Positions 1-9,151 of a stretch of 64,000 nt of DNA are shown here, in pieces. A program made the position numbers and the translations under genes. Position 1 is the first letter of the stretch. Each line of letters begins with the position of its first letter. Origin of the DNA: Corynebacterium pacaense (GTDB lineage: Bacteria; Actinomycetota; Actinomycetes; Mycobacteriales; Mycobacteriaceae). The notes below the pieces were generated by a model. That model saw only the letters and a list, made by a program, of their open reading frames with translations, was not told the origin of the DNA and searched no databases. The stretch is taken from positions 186,001-250,000 of the forward strand of contig NZ_LT821239.1 in the NCBI RefSeq assembly GCF_900169525.1, given 5' to 3'.

Positions 1-135
1 GACGATCGCGACCGAGAACAGCGTCCAGATCTGAGCCTGCGGCTTCTTGTACATGAAGCTCGCGAAGGCCCCGCCGAAGAACAGGAAGCCGATGAACACG
101 CTCGACATGGTGATGATCATGACCGTGGTGCTCAT
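1..135 (-). CDS. small membrane protein, 3' end outside window
   Basis: The frame opens with ATG at 135 and runs off the left edge, giving 45 visible residues that begin MSTTVMIITMSSVFIGF. A hydrophobic stretch (residues 4-24) is followed by a short basic YKKPQ loop and a second hydrophobic start, so a two-helix inner-membrane protein is likely. Its ATG overlaps the stop codon of the upstream glycosyltransferase gene (ATGA), so the two are translationally coupled and probably act together. I do not recognise the family. Confidence 0.55.
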   Translation of the reverse strand, partial: MSTTVMIITMSSVFIGFLFFGGAFASFMYKKPQAQIWTLFSVAIV

Positions 136-1628
136 CGGGTGCCTCCCGTCCCCGCAGGGGTGTGGACACCCGTGGTGCGGGCGTCGACAAGCCGTCGTCG
201 GTCCTGCTCACCGAACACGCCAGAGAGGGGGTCGGTGCCCCCGTGGGCATCCCTGACCCGGTCGGGGCAGCGCCCGAGCATCTGCCGCACCACCAGCACG
301 ACCAGGGTGATAATCAGTGCGTCGCGGGCGAGGATGGCGATGTCGAGCACACCGTGGGGGATGCCCATGTTGTCCGCCCCCAGCATGTGCCACATCAGGA
401 TCGGCCACACCATCGCGTCCACAGTCATCCAGGTCAGGAGCAGCCTCCACCTGGGTATCGCCAGCACGGCCAGCGGCACCAGCCACAGCGAGTACTGCGG
501 GCTCCACACCTTGTTCAGCAGAATGAAGGACGCGACGATGAGGAAGGCGAGCTCGGCGACCCGGGGACGGCGGCGCACCATCAGGCCGAAAACACCGATC
601 GCGATGCAGGCCCCGAGAAACAGCAGGAAACTGACCGTGTTCAGAGCCTCCACGTTATTCAGGGACAAGGGGATGTTGCGGTCGAGAACCTGGTAGACGG
701 TGGTCCATTCCGCACCCCGGGTGCTGTTGAGGCGAATGAACTCGTACCAGGCATCGGGGTAGGCGATCATCACGGGCAGGTTGACCACTAGCCAGGAAAC
801 CGCCGTTCCCCCGACCATGACCAGGAAGGACCTCATCTTCCCGCTCCGGATCGCCAGGACAAGGAATGCGCCCAGGAGATAGAGTGGCCAGAGCTTGAAG
901 GATGTTCCCAGGCCGATGAGCACTCCCGCCCACAGCGGCGAGCCCCTTTTCACCGCGAGGAGCGAACCCACCGCAGCAGCGATCGCCGGGGTGTCCCAGT
1001 TGGTGAAGGCATGCACGGCAACCAGGGGGGAGGCCGCGACCAGGACCGTATCCCAGATGCGGTTCCCCGCGAGTTCGGCGACCATGCGAACGACGAGCAC
1101 CCAGAAGAAGCCCAGGCCGAGAGCGGAAATGATGAAGTACAGGCCCACCTCGGGGATCGAGTGGAAGGGGATGGCCTCCACAACCGGGTAGGTGAAGCGG
1201 GTGAGGATCCCCGCGATCCACTGGTACAGACCCCCGAGCACCGGGTACTCCATGTACCTGGTCAGATCGCCCTCCACCCAGGAGTAGGCGTAGGGGAACC
1301 CCGGCTGGTCGAGTCCACGTCCACCGTAGAGCGGGACGAGATCGTTGTAGCAGGCGGAGACGTACTGCCGGTTTCCGGACCAGTCCAGGGTGATGGAACC
1401 GTCCTCGGCGCGGACACCCTGGATGCAATTGGCCTTGGTCAGGAAACCGATGGCGAGGAACACCAGCGAGGTGAGCACGAGGACGCGCAGGGGAGTCCAG
1501 AACTTCTGGGTGCCCACCCGCGCATAGCGGCCGAGTCTGCCGCCAATGGCGTTGATGAATCCCCTGGCGATGGGTTCCGTGGCCGCGGGGGACACCCGCG
1601 AAACCGCAACATTGCTCTCCGTCGACAT
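132..1628 (-). CDS. GT87/DUF2029-type membrane glycosyltransferase
   Basis: A 498-residue polytopic membrane protein with about ten hydrophobic segments after a cytoplasmic N-terminus of about 45 residues. The pattern fits the DUF2029/GT87 family of polyprenyl-phosphate-sugar dependent mannosyl/arabinosyltransferases that build envelope glycans in Corynebacteriales. Supporting features are the early loop around YMEYPVLGGLYQW, the FKLWP motif of these enzymes and the late KVWSPQYSLWLVPL segment. An AGGAG ribosome site precedes the ATG at 1628. It lies downstream of the penicillin-binding protein gene and overlaps the next small membrane gene, which fits a cell-envelope operon. The exact sugar and acceptor cannot be read from the sequence. 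Confidence 0.8.
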   Translation of the reverse strand: MSTESNVAVSRVSPAATEPIARGFINAIGGRLGRYARVGTQKFWTPLRVLVLTSLVFLAIGFLTKANCIQGVRAEDGSITLDWSGNRQYVSACYNDLVPLYGGRGLDQPGFPYAYSWVEGDLTRYMEYPVLGGLYQWIAGILTRFTYPVVEAIPFHSIPEVGLYFIISALGLGFFWVLVVRMVAELAGNRIWDTVLVAASPLVAVHAFTNWDTPAIAAAVGSLLAVKRGSPLWAGVLIGLGTSFKLWPLYLLGAFLVLAIRSGKMRSFLVMVGGTAVSWLVVNLPVMIAYPDAWYEFIRLNSTRGAEWTTVYQVLDRNIPLSLNNVEALNTVSFLLFLGACIAIGVFGLMVRRRPRVAELAFLIVASFILLNKVWSPQYSLWLVPLAVLAIPRWRLLLTWMTVDAMVWPILMWHMLGADNMGIPHGVLDIAILARDALIITLVVLVVRQMLGRCPDRVRDAHGGTDPLSGVFGEQDRRRLVDARTTGVHTPAGTGGTR

Positions 1629-1675
1629 TCGGCTCCTGCCGGTAGTTGGTGCCTGCTCAAGACCTGTGTCGGGTT

Positions 1676-3841
1676 CTATCCGTTCCCGAACAGATCACCG
1701 GGGATCACTATCCCCGGGGCGATCTCGATGTCCTCGACCGGACCCGCGGGAGCCGGGACGGGTTCCTCCACCGGCGGGACCGCACCGCCCTCCGTTCCAC
1801 CGGCGGGCGTTTCCGGAACCACGTTCTGTGGCTCCTCGGGCGCGACAGTCGAGCTCTGCGGGGCGACCGGGTTCTGCGGTGTCCACACCTGCGACTGTGC
1901 CGGGGGGTTGCCGTAGTTGATGTATCCGGCGGTGGGGAATTCCTCGATGGCATCATTTTCCAGTGCGGTGTCCATCGTCTGCTTCCAGATCGACGCGGGC
2001 ACATTGGATCCGTACATGTTCCCGCCCCACTGGGTGAGCAGCGGGGAGTTGTCCTCGGTGCCGACCCAGACGGCGGTTGCCAGCTGCGGCGTCGCACCGA
2101 TCATCCATGCGTCCTTGTTGTTGCCGGTGTCCCCGAGCTGCGTGGTGCCCGTCTTCGCAGCGGAGGGCCGCCCACCGGCGAGGTTGTTGCCGTTGGAGTA
2201 GGCGGCGATGGGCGCCATCGCATCCAGCAGATTCTCGGTGACCTTGGCCGATGCACGACGTTCGCCCTCGCTCGGTTCCTTTTCATAGAGGACCTCACCG
2301 GAGATGGTCTCCACCCGCTGCACGAAGTGCGTTTCGTGCCAGACACCCTCATCGGCGACGGTGGCCAGCGCGGTTGCCATATCGATCACGCGGGACTCGT
2401 ACTGTCCCAGGATGATCCCGTCGTAGGGCGTGGCCCCGTTCTCGGTGAGCGTGGCCGGGATTCCGGGGAGGGAGCGGGGGATACCCAGGGCGTGCGCCAT
2501 GTCCGCGGTGTCCTGCGGTCCGTTCTCCAGATCCTGCTGCAGACGGATGAAGCTGGTGTTGTGGGAGTACTTCAGGGCATCGGCAATGGAACACGCACCG
2601 CAGTTGAACCCCGGAACATTGTTGATCACCATGTTTCCGACGGTCACCGGCGCCGCGCTGTAGACCTGGGACAGGGGGATACCCTGCTGCAGCGCCGCCG
2701 CCAGGCCGAAGATCTTGAATGTTGAACCCGTCTGCAGGGGAGCGTTCGCGAAATCCCATCCCGCCGCGTCCTCGCCGCCGTAGTAGGCGCGCACCGCTCC
2801 GGTACCCGGATCCACCGAGACCAGTGCAGCCCGGACATTGTCGGCCTGATTGGCCAGCTGGTCGCGCACCGCATCGACCGCACCCTGCTGGGCCACCGGA
2901 TCAATGGTGGTGGTGATCTGCAGACCCCGGGTCTCCACATCCTCGCTGGTGATTCCGACATCGGAGAGCTCGGCCATAACATGATTCTTGATCAGTCCGT
3001 TGGTACCCGATGCCTCCGTGTAGGCGCGATTGTTCGCAGGGTCAACGGTGTCGGGGTAGGTGGCCTGCGCGCGCTCGGCCTCGGTGATGGCACCGATGTC
3101 AACCATGCCGTCGAGCACATAGGCCCACCGACTCTTCGCCTCCTCGGGGTTCGTCCACGGATCTAGCTCACTGGGACGCTGGATGCTGGCCGCGAGAACG
3201 GCACCCTCCGCCGGCCCCAGCTCCTCGACCGGTTTGCCGAAATAGGCCTGTGAGGCGGCCTGTACACCATAGGCGTTCCTGCCGAAGTACACCGTATTGA
3301 GGTAAGCCTCGAGCACCTCGTCCTTGGACCACTCATTGGCCATCTTCGCGGAGTAGACGAACTCCTTCGCCTTTCGCATGATGGAACGCTCATCGCCCAC
3401 CACGGCCTTCTTCACGTACTGCTGGGTGATCGTCGAGCCACCTCCCGCGGAGGCATCACCGGTAATCACTCCGAGCGCCGCGCGAGCGTAGCCGGTGATC
3501 GAGAAGCCGGGATTTGTGTAGAACTCGCGGTCCTCGGCCGCCAGGACGGCGTTGCTCACCGCATCGGGGACCTTGTCCAGGCTCACCATCTGCCGGTTTC
3601 CCTCCGGGGGAACCACCCTGGCCAGCTCGGTCTCGCCGTCCGCGGCGTAGATCTGCGAGACCTGGGGCGAGACGAGTTCCTCCGGTTCGGGGACATCCAC
3701 GACGATGTAGGCGGTCATAAAGACCAGTGCGGGAATGGCGATCACCGCAACGATCGCCGCGATGATACTGTTGCGCACTGTTTTCTTCTTCGACGCCTGC
3801 TTCCGTGCAGGTTTGGAGGAAGTGTTCTTTTTGTTCGTCAC
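1676..3841 (-). CDS. class A penicillin-binding protein (bifunctional transglycosylase/transpeptidase)
   Basis: This 721-residue protein polymerises and cross-links peptidoglycan outside the membrane. A short basic cytoplasmic tail and one membrane anchor (about residues 25-50) precede a GT51 transglycosylase domain with the AAEDREFY and GGSTITQQYVKK motifs. The transpeptidase domain follows, with STFK (about residue 373, acylated serine), SHN and KTGTT (about residue 563). The last 75 residues are rich in Pro, Glu and Val, a typical extracellular tail in actinobacterial PBPs. The start is GTG; no ATG fits. It is probably the PBP1b/MrcB type found in this position in C. glutamicum. Confidence 0.93.
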   Translation of the reverse strand: MTNKKNTSSKPARKQASKKKTVRNSIIAAIVAVIAIPALVFMTAYIVVDVPEPEELVSPQVSQIYAADGETELARVVPPEGNRQMVSLDKVPDAVSNAVLAAEDREFYTNPGFSITGYARAALGVITGDASAGGGSTITQQYVKKAVVGDERSIMRKAKEFVYSAKMANEWSKDEVLEAYLNTVYFGRNAYGVQAASQAYFGKPVEELGPAEGAVLAASIQRPSELDPWTNPEEAKSRWAYVLDGMVDIGAITEAERAQATYPDTVDPANNRAYTEASGTNGLIKNHVMAELSDVGITSEDVETRGLQITTTIDPVAQQGAVDAVRDQLANQADNVRAALVSVDPGTGAVRAYYGGEDAAGWDFANAPLQTGSTFKIFGLAAALQQGIPLSQVYSAAPVTVGNMVINNVPGFNCGACSIADALKYSHNTSFIRLQQDLENGPQDTADMAHALGIPRSLPGIPATLTENGATPYDGIILGQYESRVIDMATALATVADEGVWHETHFVQRVETISGEVLYEKEPSEGERRASAKVTENLLDAMAPIAAYSNGNNLAGGRPSAAKTGTTQLGDTGNNKDAWMIGATPQLATAVWVGTEDNSPLLTQWGGNMYGSNVPASIWKQTMDTALENDAIEEFPTAGYINYGNPPAQSQVWTPQNPVAPQSSTVAPEEPQNVVPETPAGGTEGGAVPPVEEPVPAPAGPVEDIEIAPGIVIPGDLFGNG

Positions 3842-3933
3842 CTGTTGTGTCCGTTCAAGCAGATTTGGAGGTTTATCTGAAGTACTAAAAGTAGAGGATA
3901 CTGTTATTTAGGCATCTCTTCGGAATCTGAGAG

Positions 3934-4296
3934 TCAACTGGATACCGCGGTGACAGCCTTGAGTAGATGATTCCACCGGCAATCCGGACAAACCTCGACG
4001 GTATGCACGGTGCACTCGCGATGGCCGGACACCAGCTTCGCGATCTCCTCCTCGCTCCGGGCCGACCCGGAGGCTCTGCCGATGTCCTCGCCATAAACCC
4101 ACAGCACGGTACGCAGATCGGTGCCACCGCAGACCGGACAGGGGTGGTCCGAGGGTTGACCGTGATAGCGCCCCGCCGTGACCAGAAGGAAATCGGCATC
4201 GCAGATGGCGTCGCGTGACATCAGGCCCTCATGGAAGAGTTGGAGCACATGGCGACGGGTCAACTGGTGACTGATCTCATTTCGGTATTCCACCAC
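3934..4296 (-). CDS. DUF5318 zinc-ribbon-like protein
   Basis: A 120-residue protein of the actinobacterial DUF5318 family, function unknown. It carries two Cys pairs, CPVCGG (about residues 53-58) and CPDC near the C-terminus with an intervening HRECTVHTVEVC, which suggests a small structural zinc site. The start is GTG at 4296. A TACACT -10 hexamer (minus strand, 4309-4304) ends seven bases before it and there is no Shine-Dalgarno sequence, so a leaderless message is inferred. It lies between the penicillin-binding protein gene and a divergent MarR regulator. Confidence 0.8.
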   Translation of the reverse strand: MVEYRNEISHQLTRRHVLQLFHEGLMSRDAICDADFLLVTAGRYHGQPSDHPCPVCGGTDLRTVLWVYGEDIGRASGSARSEEEIAKLVSGHRECTVHTVEVCPDCRWNHLLKAVTAVSS

Positions 4297-4512
4297 ACAC
4301 CACAGTGTAGACCCGCCGCGCCAGCCTCTCCGACCCCTTCATTTTGTGCTTCACCCACAAGGGGTCGGCGTCAGAGAACGGCCAGCAGTTGGGCATGTGC
4401 GACCCGTTTTCACTGGTCCGTGCCCTTTCTCGGGAGGCGGATGGGAGAGATCCCAAACCGCAGTTTGTTTTCTTGGCGGAAAATGTTTCCAACAGTGGCT
4501 AGAATCAGCCCC
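4297..4512. promoter_or_regulatory. divergent promoter region, DUF5318 / MarR regulator
   Basis: This 216-base gene-free region holds two outward promoters. The minus-strand TACACT box (4309-4304) serves DUF5318. The plus-strand TAGAAT box (4500-4505) serves the MarR gene, whose ATG begins only eight bases after the box. An inverted repeat GGAAA-ATG-TTTCC (4478-4490) lies immediately upstream of the TAGAAT box, in the -35/spacer zone, and is a candidate autoregulatory MarR operator. Confidence 0.5.
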
Positions 4513-4974
4513 ATGACCGATGTAACCCCTGAGGATCTTGCCGCTGAGGTCCGCCCGGCGCTGACCAAGCTCTACGTCCTCTATTCTCGTCGTTCCGCGA
4601 CGTCGGATCTTTCAGGTCCGCAACTGACCATTCTCAGCAGGCTGGCGGAGAACGGCCCCTCGAGAATCAGCCGGATCGCGGAGCTGGAGGACATCCGCAT
4701 GCCCACCGCCTCCAATGCCCTGCACCAGCTCGAGCAGCTCCGGTTGGTCGAACGCATCCGGGACACCACGGATCGACGCGGTGTCCAGGTCGAGCTCACC
4801 GAACATGGCCGCAGGGAACTGGACCGCGTCAACACCGAAAGGGACGCCGAGTTCGCACGACTCCTTGCCACGCTGCCCCCGGAGCAGCTCGGCGAGCTGG
4901 AAAAGATGGTGGACATCATCAATGGTTTGGCCGAAGTGTACGGTAACTGGAAGGAACCGAATCCGGATTCCTGA
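4513..4974 (+). CDS. MarR-family transcriptional regulator
   Basis: A 153-residue winged-helix regulator. The DNA-binding core runs from about residue 30 (LSGPQLTILSRLAENG) through the recognition helix (RMPTASNALHQLEQLRLVER) to the wing (DTTDRRGVQVELTEHGR); helices at both ends should dimerise. The frame extends upstream, but ATG 4513 is preferred because the TAGAAT -10 box ends eight bases before it, indicating a leaderless transcript. The next gene (universal stress protein) starts 29 bases after its stop, so they are probably co-transcribed. Position and neighbours resemble C. glutamicum malR, a regulator of envelope and stress genes; that identification is from context only. Confidence 0.88.
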   Translation: MTDVTPEDLAAEVRPALTKLYVLYSRRSATSDLSGPQLTILSRLAENGPSRISRIAELEDIRMPTASNALHQLEQLRLVERIRDTTDRRGVQVELTEHGRRELDRVNTERDAEFARLLATLPPEQLGELEKMVDIINGLAEVYGNWKEPNPDS

Positions 4975-5003
4975 TCAATGCACGCCTCTCAATTCGGAAT
5001 TAG

Positions 5004-5948
5004 ATGAACTCTCCCCTCCGTGTTCTCGTTTCTTGCCGTCCCGAAGACACCACGTCCGGCGGCAAGGCCGCAGCCAATGAAGAAGTATTCGAATTCGCTG
5101 CCTGGTTAGCCCGCAGCACCGATATCAGGGTCCGTGGCATCACAACTTTCGTGCGCCCGTGGCCCTCCTCATCGATCTCAAAGCTCGGGGGGAAATACCA
5201 CAAGTGGTTCAAGAATCTGGATGAGACCTACGCCGAGCGCATGATCAAGGGTCTGCGCCGGGCCGGTGTGGGCAAATCCCACTGGGACGACACCGTCTCC
5301 ACCTTCGCCGACGGTCCCTCGGAGTCCGTGCTGCTCACCCAGGCCGCCCATGAGTTCAACGCGGATCTGATCCTGATCGGTTCCGACGCCACGGCGCCCA
5401 AGGGCCAGTTCCTCGCGGGATCCACGGCCGATGCGCTGCTCCATTCCTCGCCGGTGCCCCTCGGACTTGTCCCCAGAGGTGCAAAGCTCTCCAAGAAGGG
5501 AGTAACCCGCGTTAACTACGCCTACACCAGCGAATCGGGCAGCGGGCATGAACAGGGTCTGGCGTATGCCGCAGAGATGGCGAGCATCTGGGGGATTCCC
5601 CTGCGCATCCTTTCCTTCAGCTCGACCGGAATCACCAGCTCCCCCGGGAATGGGAAGCTCGATCTGACCTCGGAGCTGTCCTCGGAATGGCGCGAGCACT
5701 CCCTGGCGATGCTTGATCGCGCGCGCGACTACGCCCAGGAACTGCACCCCGACCTCTCCGTGAGCAGTGAGGTCGGCTCGGGGTGGGGCTGGGTGGGTGC
5801 CATCGATGCGCTCAAATGGAAAAAGGGTGATCTGCTCTGTCTCGGATCCCAGCCGATGGACGCACTGTCCCGGGTCTTTGTCGGTTCCGAAACGATGGAG
5901 ATCATCCGAAACTCACCCGTTCCGACCATCATCTACCCTGGTCGGTAG
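5004..5948 (+). CDS. tandem universal stress protein (UspA family)
   Basis: A 314-residue protein with two Usp folds, about residues 1-150 and 160-312. Each half ends with the ATP-binding signature G-x2-G-x9-G-S/T followed by PVP: IGSDATAPKGQFLAGST...SSPVPLGLVP in the first, LGSQPMDALSRVFVGSE...NSPVPTIIYP in the second, where spacing is looser. Tandem Usp proteins bind ATP and support stress survival; the partner is unknown. It follows the MarR gene by 29 bases, so it may be its regulated partner. The ribosome site before ATG is weak (GGAATTAG). Confidence 0.88.
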   Translation: MNSPLRVLVSCRPEDTTSGGKAAANEEVFEFAAWLARSTDIRVRGITTFVRPWPSSSISKLGGKYHKWFKNLDETYAERMIKGLRRAGVGKSHWDDTVSTFADGPSESVLLTQAAHEFNADLILIGSDATAPKGQFLAGSTADALLHSSPVPLGLVPRGAKLSKKGVTRVNYAYTSESGSGHEQGLAYAAEMASIWGIPLRILSFSSTGITSSPGNGKLDLTSELSSEWREHSLAMLDRARDYAQELHPDLSVSSEVGSGWGWVGAIDALKWKKGDLLCLGSQPMDALSRVFVGSETMEIIRNSPVPTIIYPGR

Positions 5949-6012
5949 AGCAGTGATGGCTTCGCCGCCCGCCACCGACTAACGTCATAGTCCATGGAGT
6001 TAGGAGATTGTG

Positions 6013-6501
6013 GTGAATAAGAAGGATAACCGGCTCAATCCGGATCATCCCGAAAATGATCTGAGCCAGGAAGCCGATTACTCCAACCGTCGTCCTCCCG
6101 CCGCCGACAGCTTCGATGATCTAGCGGATCAACCCGATCCACTCGAGCTGCAACGGAAGAACACCCAGTCCACCAGGCAGGCCCTGATCTACATGGTGGC
6201 CGTCCCCGTGGTGACCTTCGTCTCCGCCTATCTGCTCGCATGGGTCGCCCGTGCGCAGGGCGGGCCGTTCTGTGACGCAGGCGAGGCGGTGTGGCTGTGT
6301 TCCCGTGCGGCTGAGCTGTGGTGGCCGATCAGCACCAGCACCATCGCCTTCGGCGGAATGCTCGGCTGCGCCTGGATCCTCTATGACAAGTACCGGCGCT
6401 ACCTGCGGTGGCGTGCATGGATGGGCGTGTTGTGGATGCTGATCCCCTTCAGCATGCTGTGGGCCACCTCGGTGCTCACGGTGGCCATTCTCGGCCATTA
6501 G
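6013..6501 (+). CDS. conserved membrane protein of unknown function
   Basis: A 162-residue protein. The first 55 residues are hydrophilic and acidic; then come three membrane segments (about residues 58-80, 100-120 and 133-158), with RYLRWR between the last two. I recognise no enzymatic motif. Two adjacent GTG codons can start it, at 6010 and 6013. The AGGAG at 6002-6006 is only three bases from the first and six from the second, so 6013 is chosen. It converges with the heme monooxygenase gene 19 bases away. Confidence 0.75.
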   Translation: MNKKDNRLNPDHPENDLSQEADYSNRRPPAADSFDDLADQPDPLELQRKNTQSTRQALIYMVAVPVVTFVSAYLLAWVARAQGGPFCDAGEAVWLCSRAAELWWPISTSTIAFGGMLGCAWILYDKYRRYLRWRAWMGVLWMLIPFSMLWATSVLTVAILGH

Positions 6502-6520
6502 TCACGGAGTGGGGCGGGGT

Positions 6521-6847
6521 TCAGCTGCGCCCGCCACCCGATCCGAGCACGACCTCGAACTCAAGAAGACTCGAGCCGCTGGCCACGGGCCTGGCATCGG
6601 AGCCATGGGCACCGTGCGCACCCTGCCCACCGCCCTTCTCGGCCTCACGCCACGCCTCATAGGAGGCCTCATCGCGCCACTGGGTGACCACGAAATAGCG
6701 ATCCTCGCCGGCGACGGGGCGGAGGAGCTGGAACCCCTCGAATCCGGGGGCGGAGTCGACCGCGTGCTGGCGCGCAGCGAAGCGTTTCTCCAGTTCGGGC
6801 CCCGCTGCGGCGGGGACGGACAGGGCGTTGATCTTGACGATGCTCAT
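6521..6847 (-). CDS. mhuD: MhuD-like heme-degrading monooxygenase
   Basis: A 108-residue ABM-fold protein that from memory aligns closely with mycobacterial MhuD, which opens heme to mycobilins and releases iron in the cytosol. Shared features are VKINA with Asn7, the GPELEKRFA helix, SPGF/APGF, GFQLLRPV, RYFVVTQW, Trp66 and the SLLEFEVVL C-terminus. In MhuD Asn7, Trp66 and His75 shape the heme site. Here the loop after Trp66 is about five residues longer and glycine-rich, so the heme-ligating histidine is probably His78 (or His81), not position 75. The frame is open upstream, but ATG 6847 matches the family start. It lies 16 bases downstream of trhO. Confidence 0.85.
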   Translation of the reverse strand: MSIVKINALSVPAAAGPELEKRFAARQHAVDSAPGFEGFQLLRPVAGEDRYFVVTQWRDEASYEAWREAEKGGGQGAHGAHGSDARPVASGSSLLEFEVVLGSGGGRS

Positions 6848-6863
6848 GAGGGGCAGCGTACCC

Positions 6864-7808
6864 TCATTTCTTTTCCGGGGTAGCCAGGGGATCGATCCCC
6901 CGCGCGGAGAAATCGGCCGCGATGGCCGCGCACCCGTCACGCCCGCAGTGTCTGGTCTCCACGTCGGTGAAGCAGTCCGGACACATGAGGACAAGATCCC
7001 GGCATTCATCCTCGTTGAGGCAGTGCTCGAACTTGTTGGTCGGCGTACCGCAGTGGATGCAGTGTCCCAGGCGTTTGTAGTCCTCGCCGAACTCCATGTG
7101 CATCCGCTTGTCGAAGACATAGAGTGACCCCTCCCAGAGTCCTTGGTTGCCGAACTCCTCACCGTAGCGGACGATTCCACCGTCGATCTGGTAGACCTCC
7201 CTGAAGCCACGGTTGATCATCAGGGAACTCAGGATCTCGCACCTTACACCCCCGGTGCAGTAGGTGACCACCGGTTTGTCCTTGAGGTCGTCATACTTTC
7301 CCGACTCTATCTCTGCAATGAAATCGTGGGTCGTCCCGACATCGGGAACGATGGCATCCCTGAACCTGCCGATCTGTGCCTCCATGGCGTTGCGCCCGTC
7401 GAAGAAGACGACATCATCGCGCTCCTCAACCAGTTTGTTCACTTCCCCGGGTGCCAGGTGCACGCCACCACCGATGACCCCGTTCTCATCGACCCTGACC
7501 TCGTCCGGGGCACCGAAGGCGACGATCTCATCGCGGACCTTCACCGACAGCTTGGGAAAGTCATCGGCTCCGCCCTCGGACCACTTGAACTGCATACGGC
7601 GAAAGGCGGGATACTCGCGGGTTTTCCGGATGTAGCGCTTGCACGCATCGATGCTTCCGCCGACCGTCCCGTTGATGCCGTGGTGGGAAACCAGAATGCG
7701 GCCCCTGAGGTTGAGGGATTCGCAGAGGTCACGCTGCCAGAGTTGGACGGCCTTCGGATCGGAGAGGGGAGTGAGCGCATAGTAGAGGAGTATTTTGCCG
7801 ATAGCCAC
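6864..7808 (-). CDS. trhO: tRNA uridine-34 hydroxylase TrhO (rhodanese domain)
   Basis: A 314-residue enzyme making 5-hydroxyuridine at the wobble base of tRNAs. It has the N-terminal acylphosphatase-like domain ([11 protein letters not shown]), a central rhodanese domain with catalytic Cys184 in [12 protein letters not shown], and a C-terminal cysteine-rich domain ([25 protein letters not shown]), which is the usual TrhO/YceA architecture. The start is GTG 7808. A TAGACT -10 box (minus strand, 7822-7817) ends eight bases before it and there is no Shine-Dalgarno sequence, so it is probably leaderless. The mhuD-like gene follows and may be co-transcribed. Confidence 0.92.
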   Translation of the reverse strand: MAIGKILLYYALTPLSDPKAVQLWQRDLCESLNLRGRILVSHHGINGTVGGSIDACKRYIRKTREYPAFRRMQFKWSEGGADDFPKLSVKVRDEIVAFGAPDEVRVDENGVIGGGVHLAPGEVNKLVEERDDVVFFDGRNAMEAQIGRFRDAIVPDVGTTHDFIAEIESGKYDDLKDKPVVTYCTGGVRCEILSSLMINRGFREVYQIDGGIVRYGEEFGNQGLWEGSLYVFDKRMHMEFGEDYKRLGHCIHCGTPTNKFEHCLNEDECRDLVLMCPDCFTDVETRHCGRDGCAAIAADFSARGIDPLATPEKK

Positions 7809-7823
7809 GGCTTAGCAGTCTAA

Positions 7824-8058
7824 TCAGCGGCGGTGCCCACGCGAAAAACACCCTTCGCAACTCGCTGCGCCGCTTGTCGACGCCCCGGTGGCCGCGCATC
7901 ACGACGCACCCGCCGGGGGCGGTGCCGCCGGCTGCCCCCTGTTCAGGGGTGGCACTTGATCGGTCATGATGCCCGGGGGCATTCAATCGGCACCCCGGTC
8001 TCCGTAACGTTGCGGTGAGTGCCGTTTCCCGGGCCCTGAACAAGGAGAAAAACCCACC
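7824..8058. promoter_or_regulatory. divergent trhO / ino1 control region
   Basis: A 235-base gene-free region. It holds one exact copy of the dispersed word GCTTGTCGACGC (7872-7883), a hairpin CCCCT-GTTC-AGGGG (7936-7949), a perfect palindrome ATGCCC-GG-GGGCAT (7969-7982) and a near-palindrome CCGTAACGTTGCGG (8002-8015) with the central CG typical of LacI-family operators. In C. glutamicum ino1 is activated by the LacI-type regulator IpsA, so the last site is the best IpsA candidate. AAGGAG (8042-8047) is the ino1 ribosome site. Confidence 0.5.
7872..7883 (-). repeat. intergenic copy of dispersed 12-mer GCTTGTCGACGC
   Basis: One of eight exact copies in the window. The others are at 181-192, 13287-13298, 28006-28017, 29090-29101, 48759-48770, 53827-53838 and 57056-57067. 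This copy lies between trhO and ino1, outside any gene, so codon usage cannot explain it. Confidence 0.6.
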
Positions 8059-9147
8059 ATGAGTTCAACCACCATCCGAGTCGCCATCGCCGGCGTCGGC
8101 AACTGCGCAACCTCCCTGATCCAGGGGGTGGAGTACTACCGCGAGGCCCCCGCACAGGAGCAGGTTCCCGGGCTGATGCACGTGCAGTTCGGCGAGTACC
8201 ACGTAGGTGACCTGGAGTTCGTCGCGGCCTTTGACGTGGACGACGCCAAGGTCGGCAGGGACCTCGCCGACGCCACCGAGGCCTCGATGAACTGCACCAT
8301 CAAGATCGCCGACGTGCCCACCACCGGGATCACGGTGCAGCGCGGCCCGACCCTCGACGGTCTGGGCGAGCACTACCGTCAGGTGATCACGGAGTCGCCG
8401 GAAGCGCCCGTGGATGTGGCGGAAACCCTGCGCGAGGCCGAGGTCGACGTCCTCGTCTCCTATCTGCCCGTGGGTTCGGAGGAGGCGGACAAGTTCTACG
8501 CGCAGGCCGCTCTGGACGCCGGCTGCGCCTTCGTCAACGCACTGCCGGTGTTCATCGCCTCCGACCCGGAGTGGGCGCAGAAGTTCACGGACGCGGGCCT
8601 GCCCATCATCGGCGACGACATCAAATCACAGGTGGGCGCCACGATCACCCACCGCGTACTGGCGCGTCTGTTCGAGGAGCGGGGAGTGCGGCTGGACCGC
8701 ACCATGCAGCTAAACGTGGGCGGCAACATGGACTTCAAGAACATGCTCGACCGCAACCGCCTCGAATCCAAGAAGATCTCCAAGACGCAGGCGGTCACCT
8801 CCAACCTCAGCGAGGGGCCGCTGGCGGGCAAGGTCTCCGACCGCAACGTCCACATCGGCCCGTCCGACTATGTGGAGTGGCTCGATGATCGCAAATGGGC
8901 GTATGTGCGCCTGGAGGGCACGGCCTTCGGCGGCGTGCCCCTGAACCTCGAGTACAAGCTGGAGGTCTGGGATTCACCGAACTCAGCGGGCATCATCATC
9001 GATGCCATTCGTGCGGCCCGGATCGCCCTCGACCGTGGCATCGGCGGGCCCGTGCTCCCCGCCAGCTCCTACCTGATGAAGTCTCCGCCCGAACAGCTGC
9101 CCGACGATCAGGCCCGGGCAAGGCTCGAGACCTTCATCTGGGGATGA
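8059..9147 (+). CDS. ino1: inositol-3-phosphate synthase
   Basis: A 362-residue NAD-dependent enzyme that converts glucose 6-phosphate to 1D-myo-inositol 3-phosphate, the entry to phosphatidylinositol, lipomannan and mycothiol synthesis. The NAD-binding [13 protein letters not shown] motif is at residues 10-22. Conserved catalytic segments [20 protein letters not shown] and [13 protein letters not shown] follow, and the length fits the actinobacterial type. AAGGAG sits 11 bases before the ATG. The upstream region carries candidate operators (see region entry). It converges with the DUF1846 gene with only four bases between stops. Confidence 0.96.
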   Translation: MSSTTIRVAIAGVGNCATSLIQGVEYYREAPAQEQVPGLMHVQFGEYHVGDLEFVAAFDVDDAKVGRDLADATEASMNCTIKIADVPTTGITVQRGPTLDGLGEHYRQVITESPEAPVDVAETLREAEVDVLVSYLPVGSEEADKFYAQAALDAGCAFVNALPVFIASDPEWAQKFTDAGLPIIGDDIKSQVGATITHRVLARLFEERGVRLDRTMQLNVGGNMDFKNMLDRNRLESKKISKTQAVTSNLSEGPLAGKVSDRNVHIGPSDYVEWLDDRKWAYVRLEGTAFGGVPLNLEYKLEVWDSPNSAGIIIDAIRAARIALDRGIGGPVLPASSYLMKSPPEQLPDDQARARLETFIWG

Positions 9148-9151
9148 GTAT

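Noticed and set aside
132..1916. Long plus-strand frames opposite the glycosyltransferase and penicillin-binding protein genes
   Set aside because: They are GC-skewed shadows of clear minus-strand genes, rich in His, Arg, Gly and Asp, with no family motif.
7729..8043. Minus-strand frame between trhO and ino1
   Set aside because: Overlaps the trhO start, has no motif, and the interval is better explained as a divergent control region.
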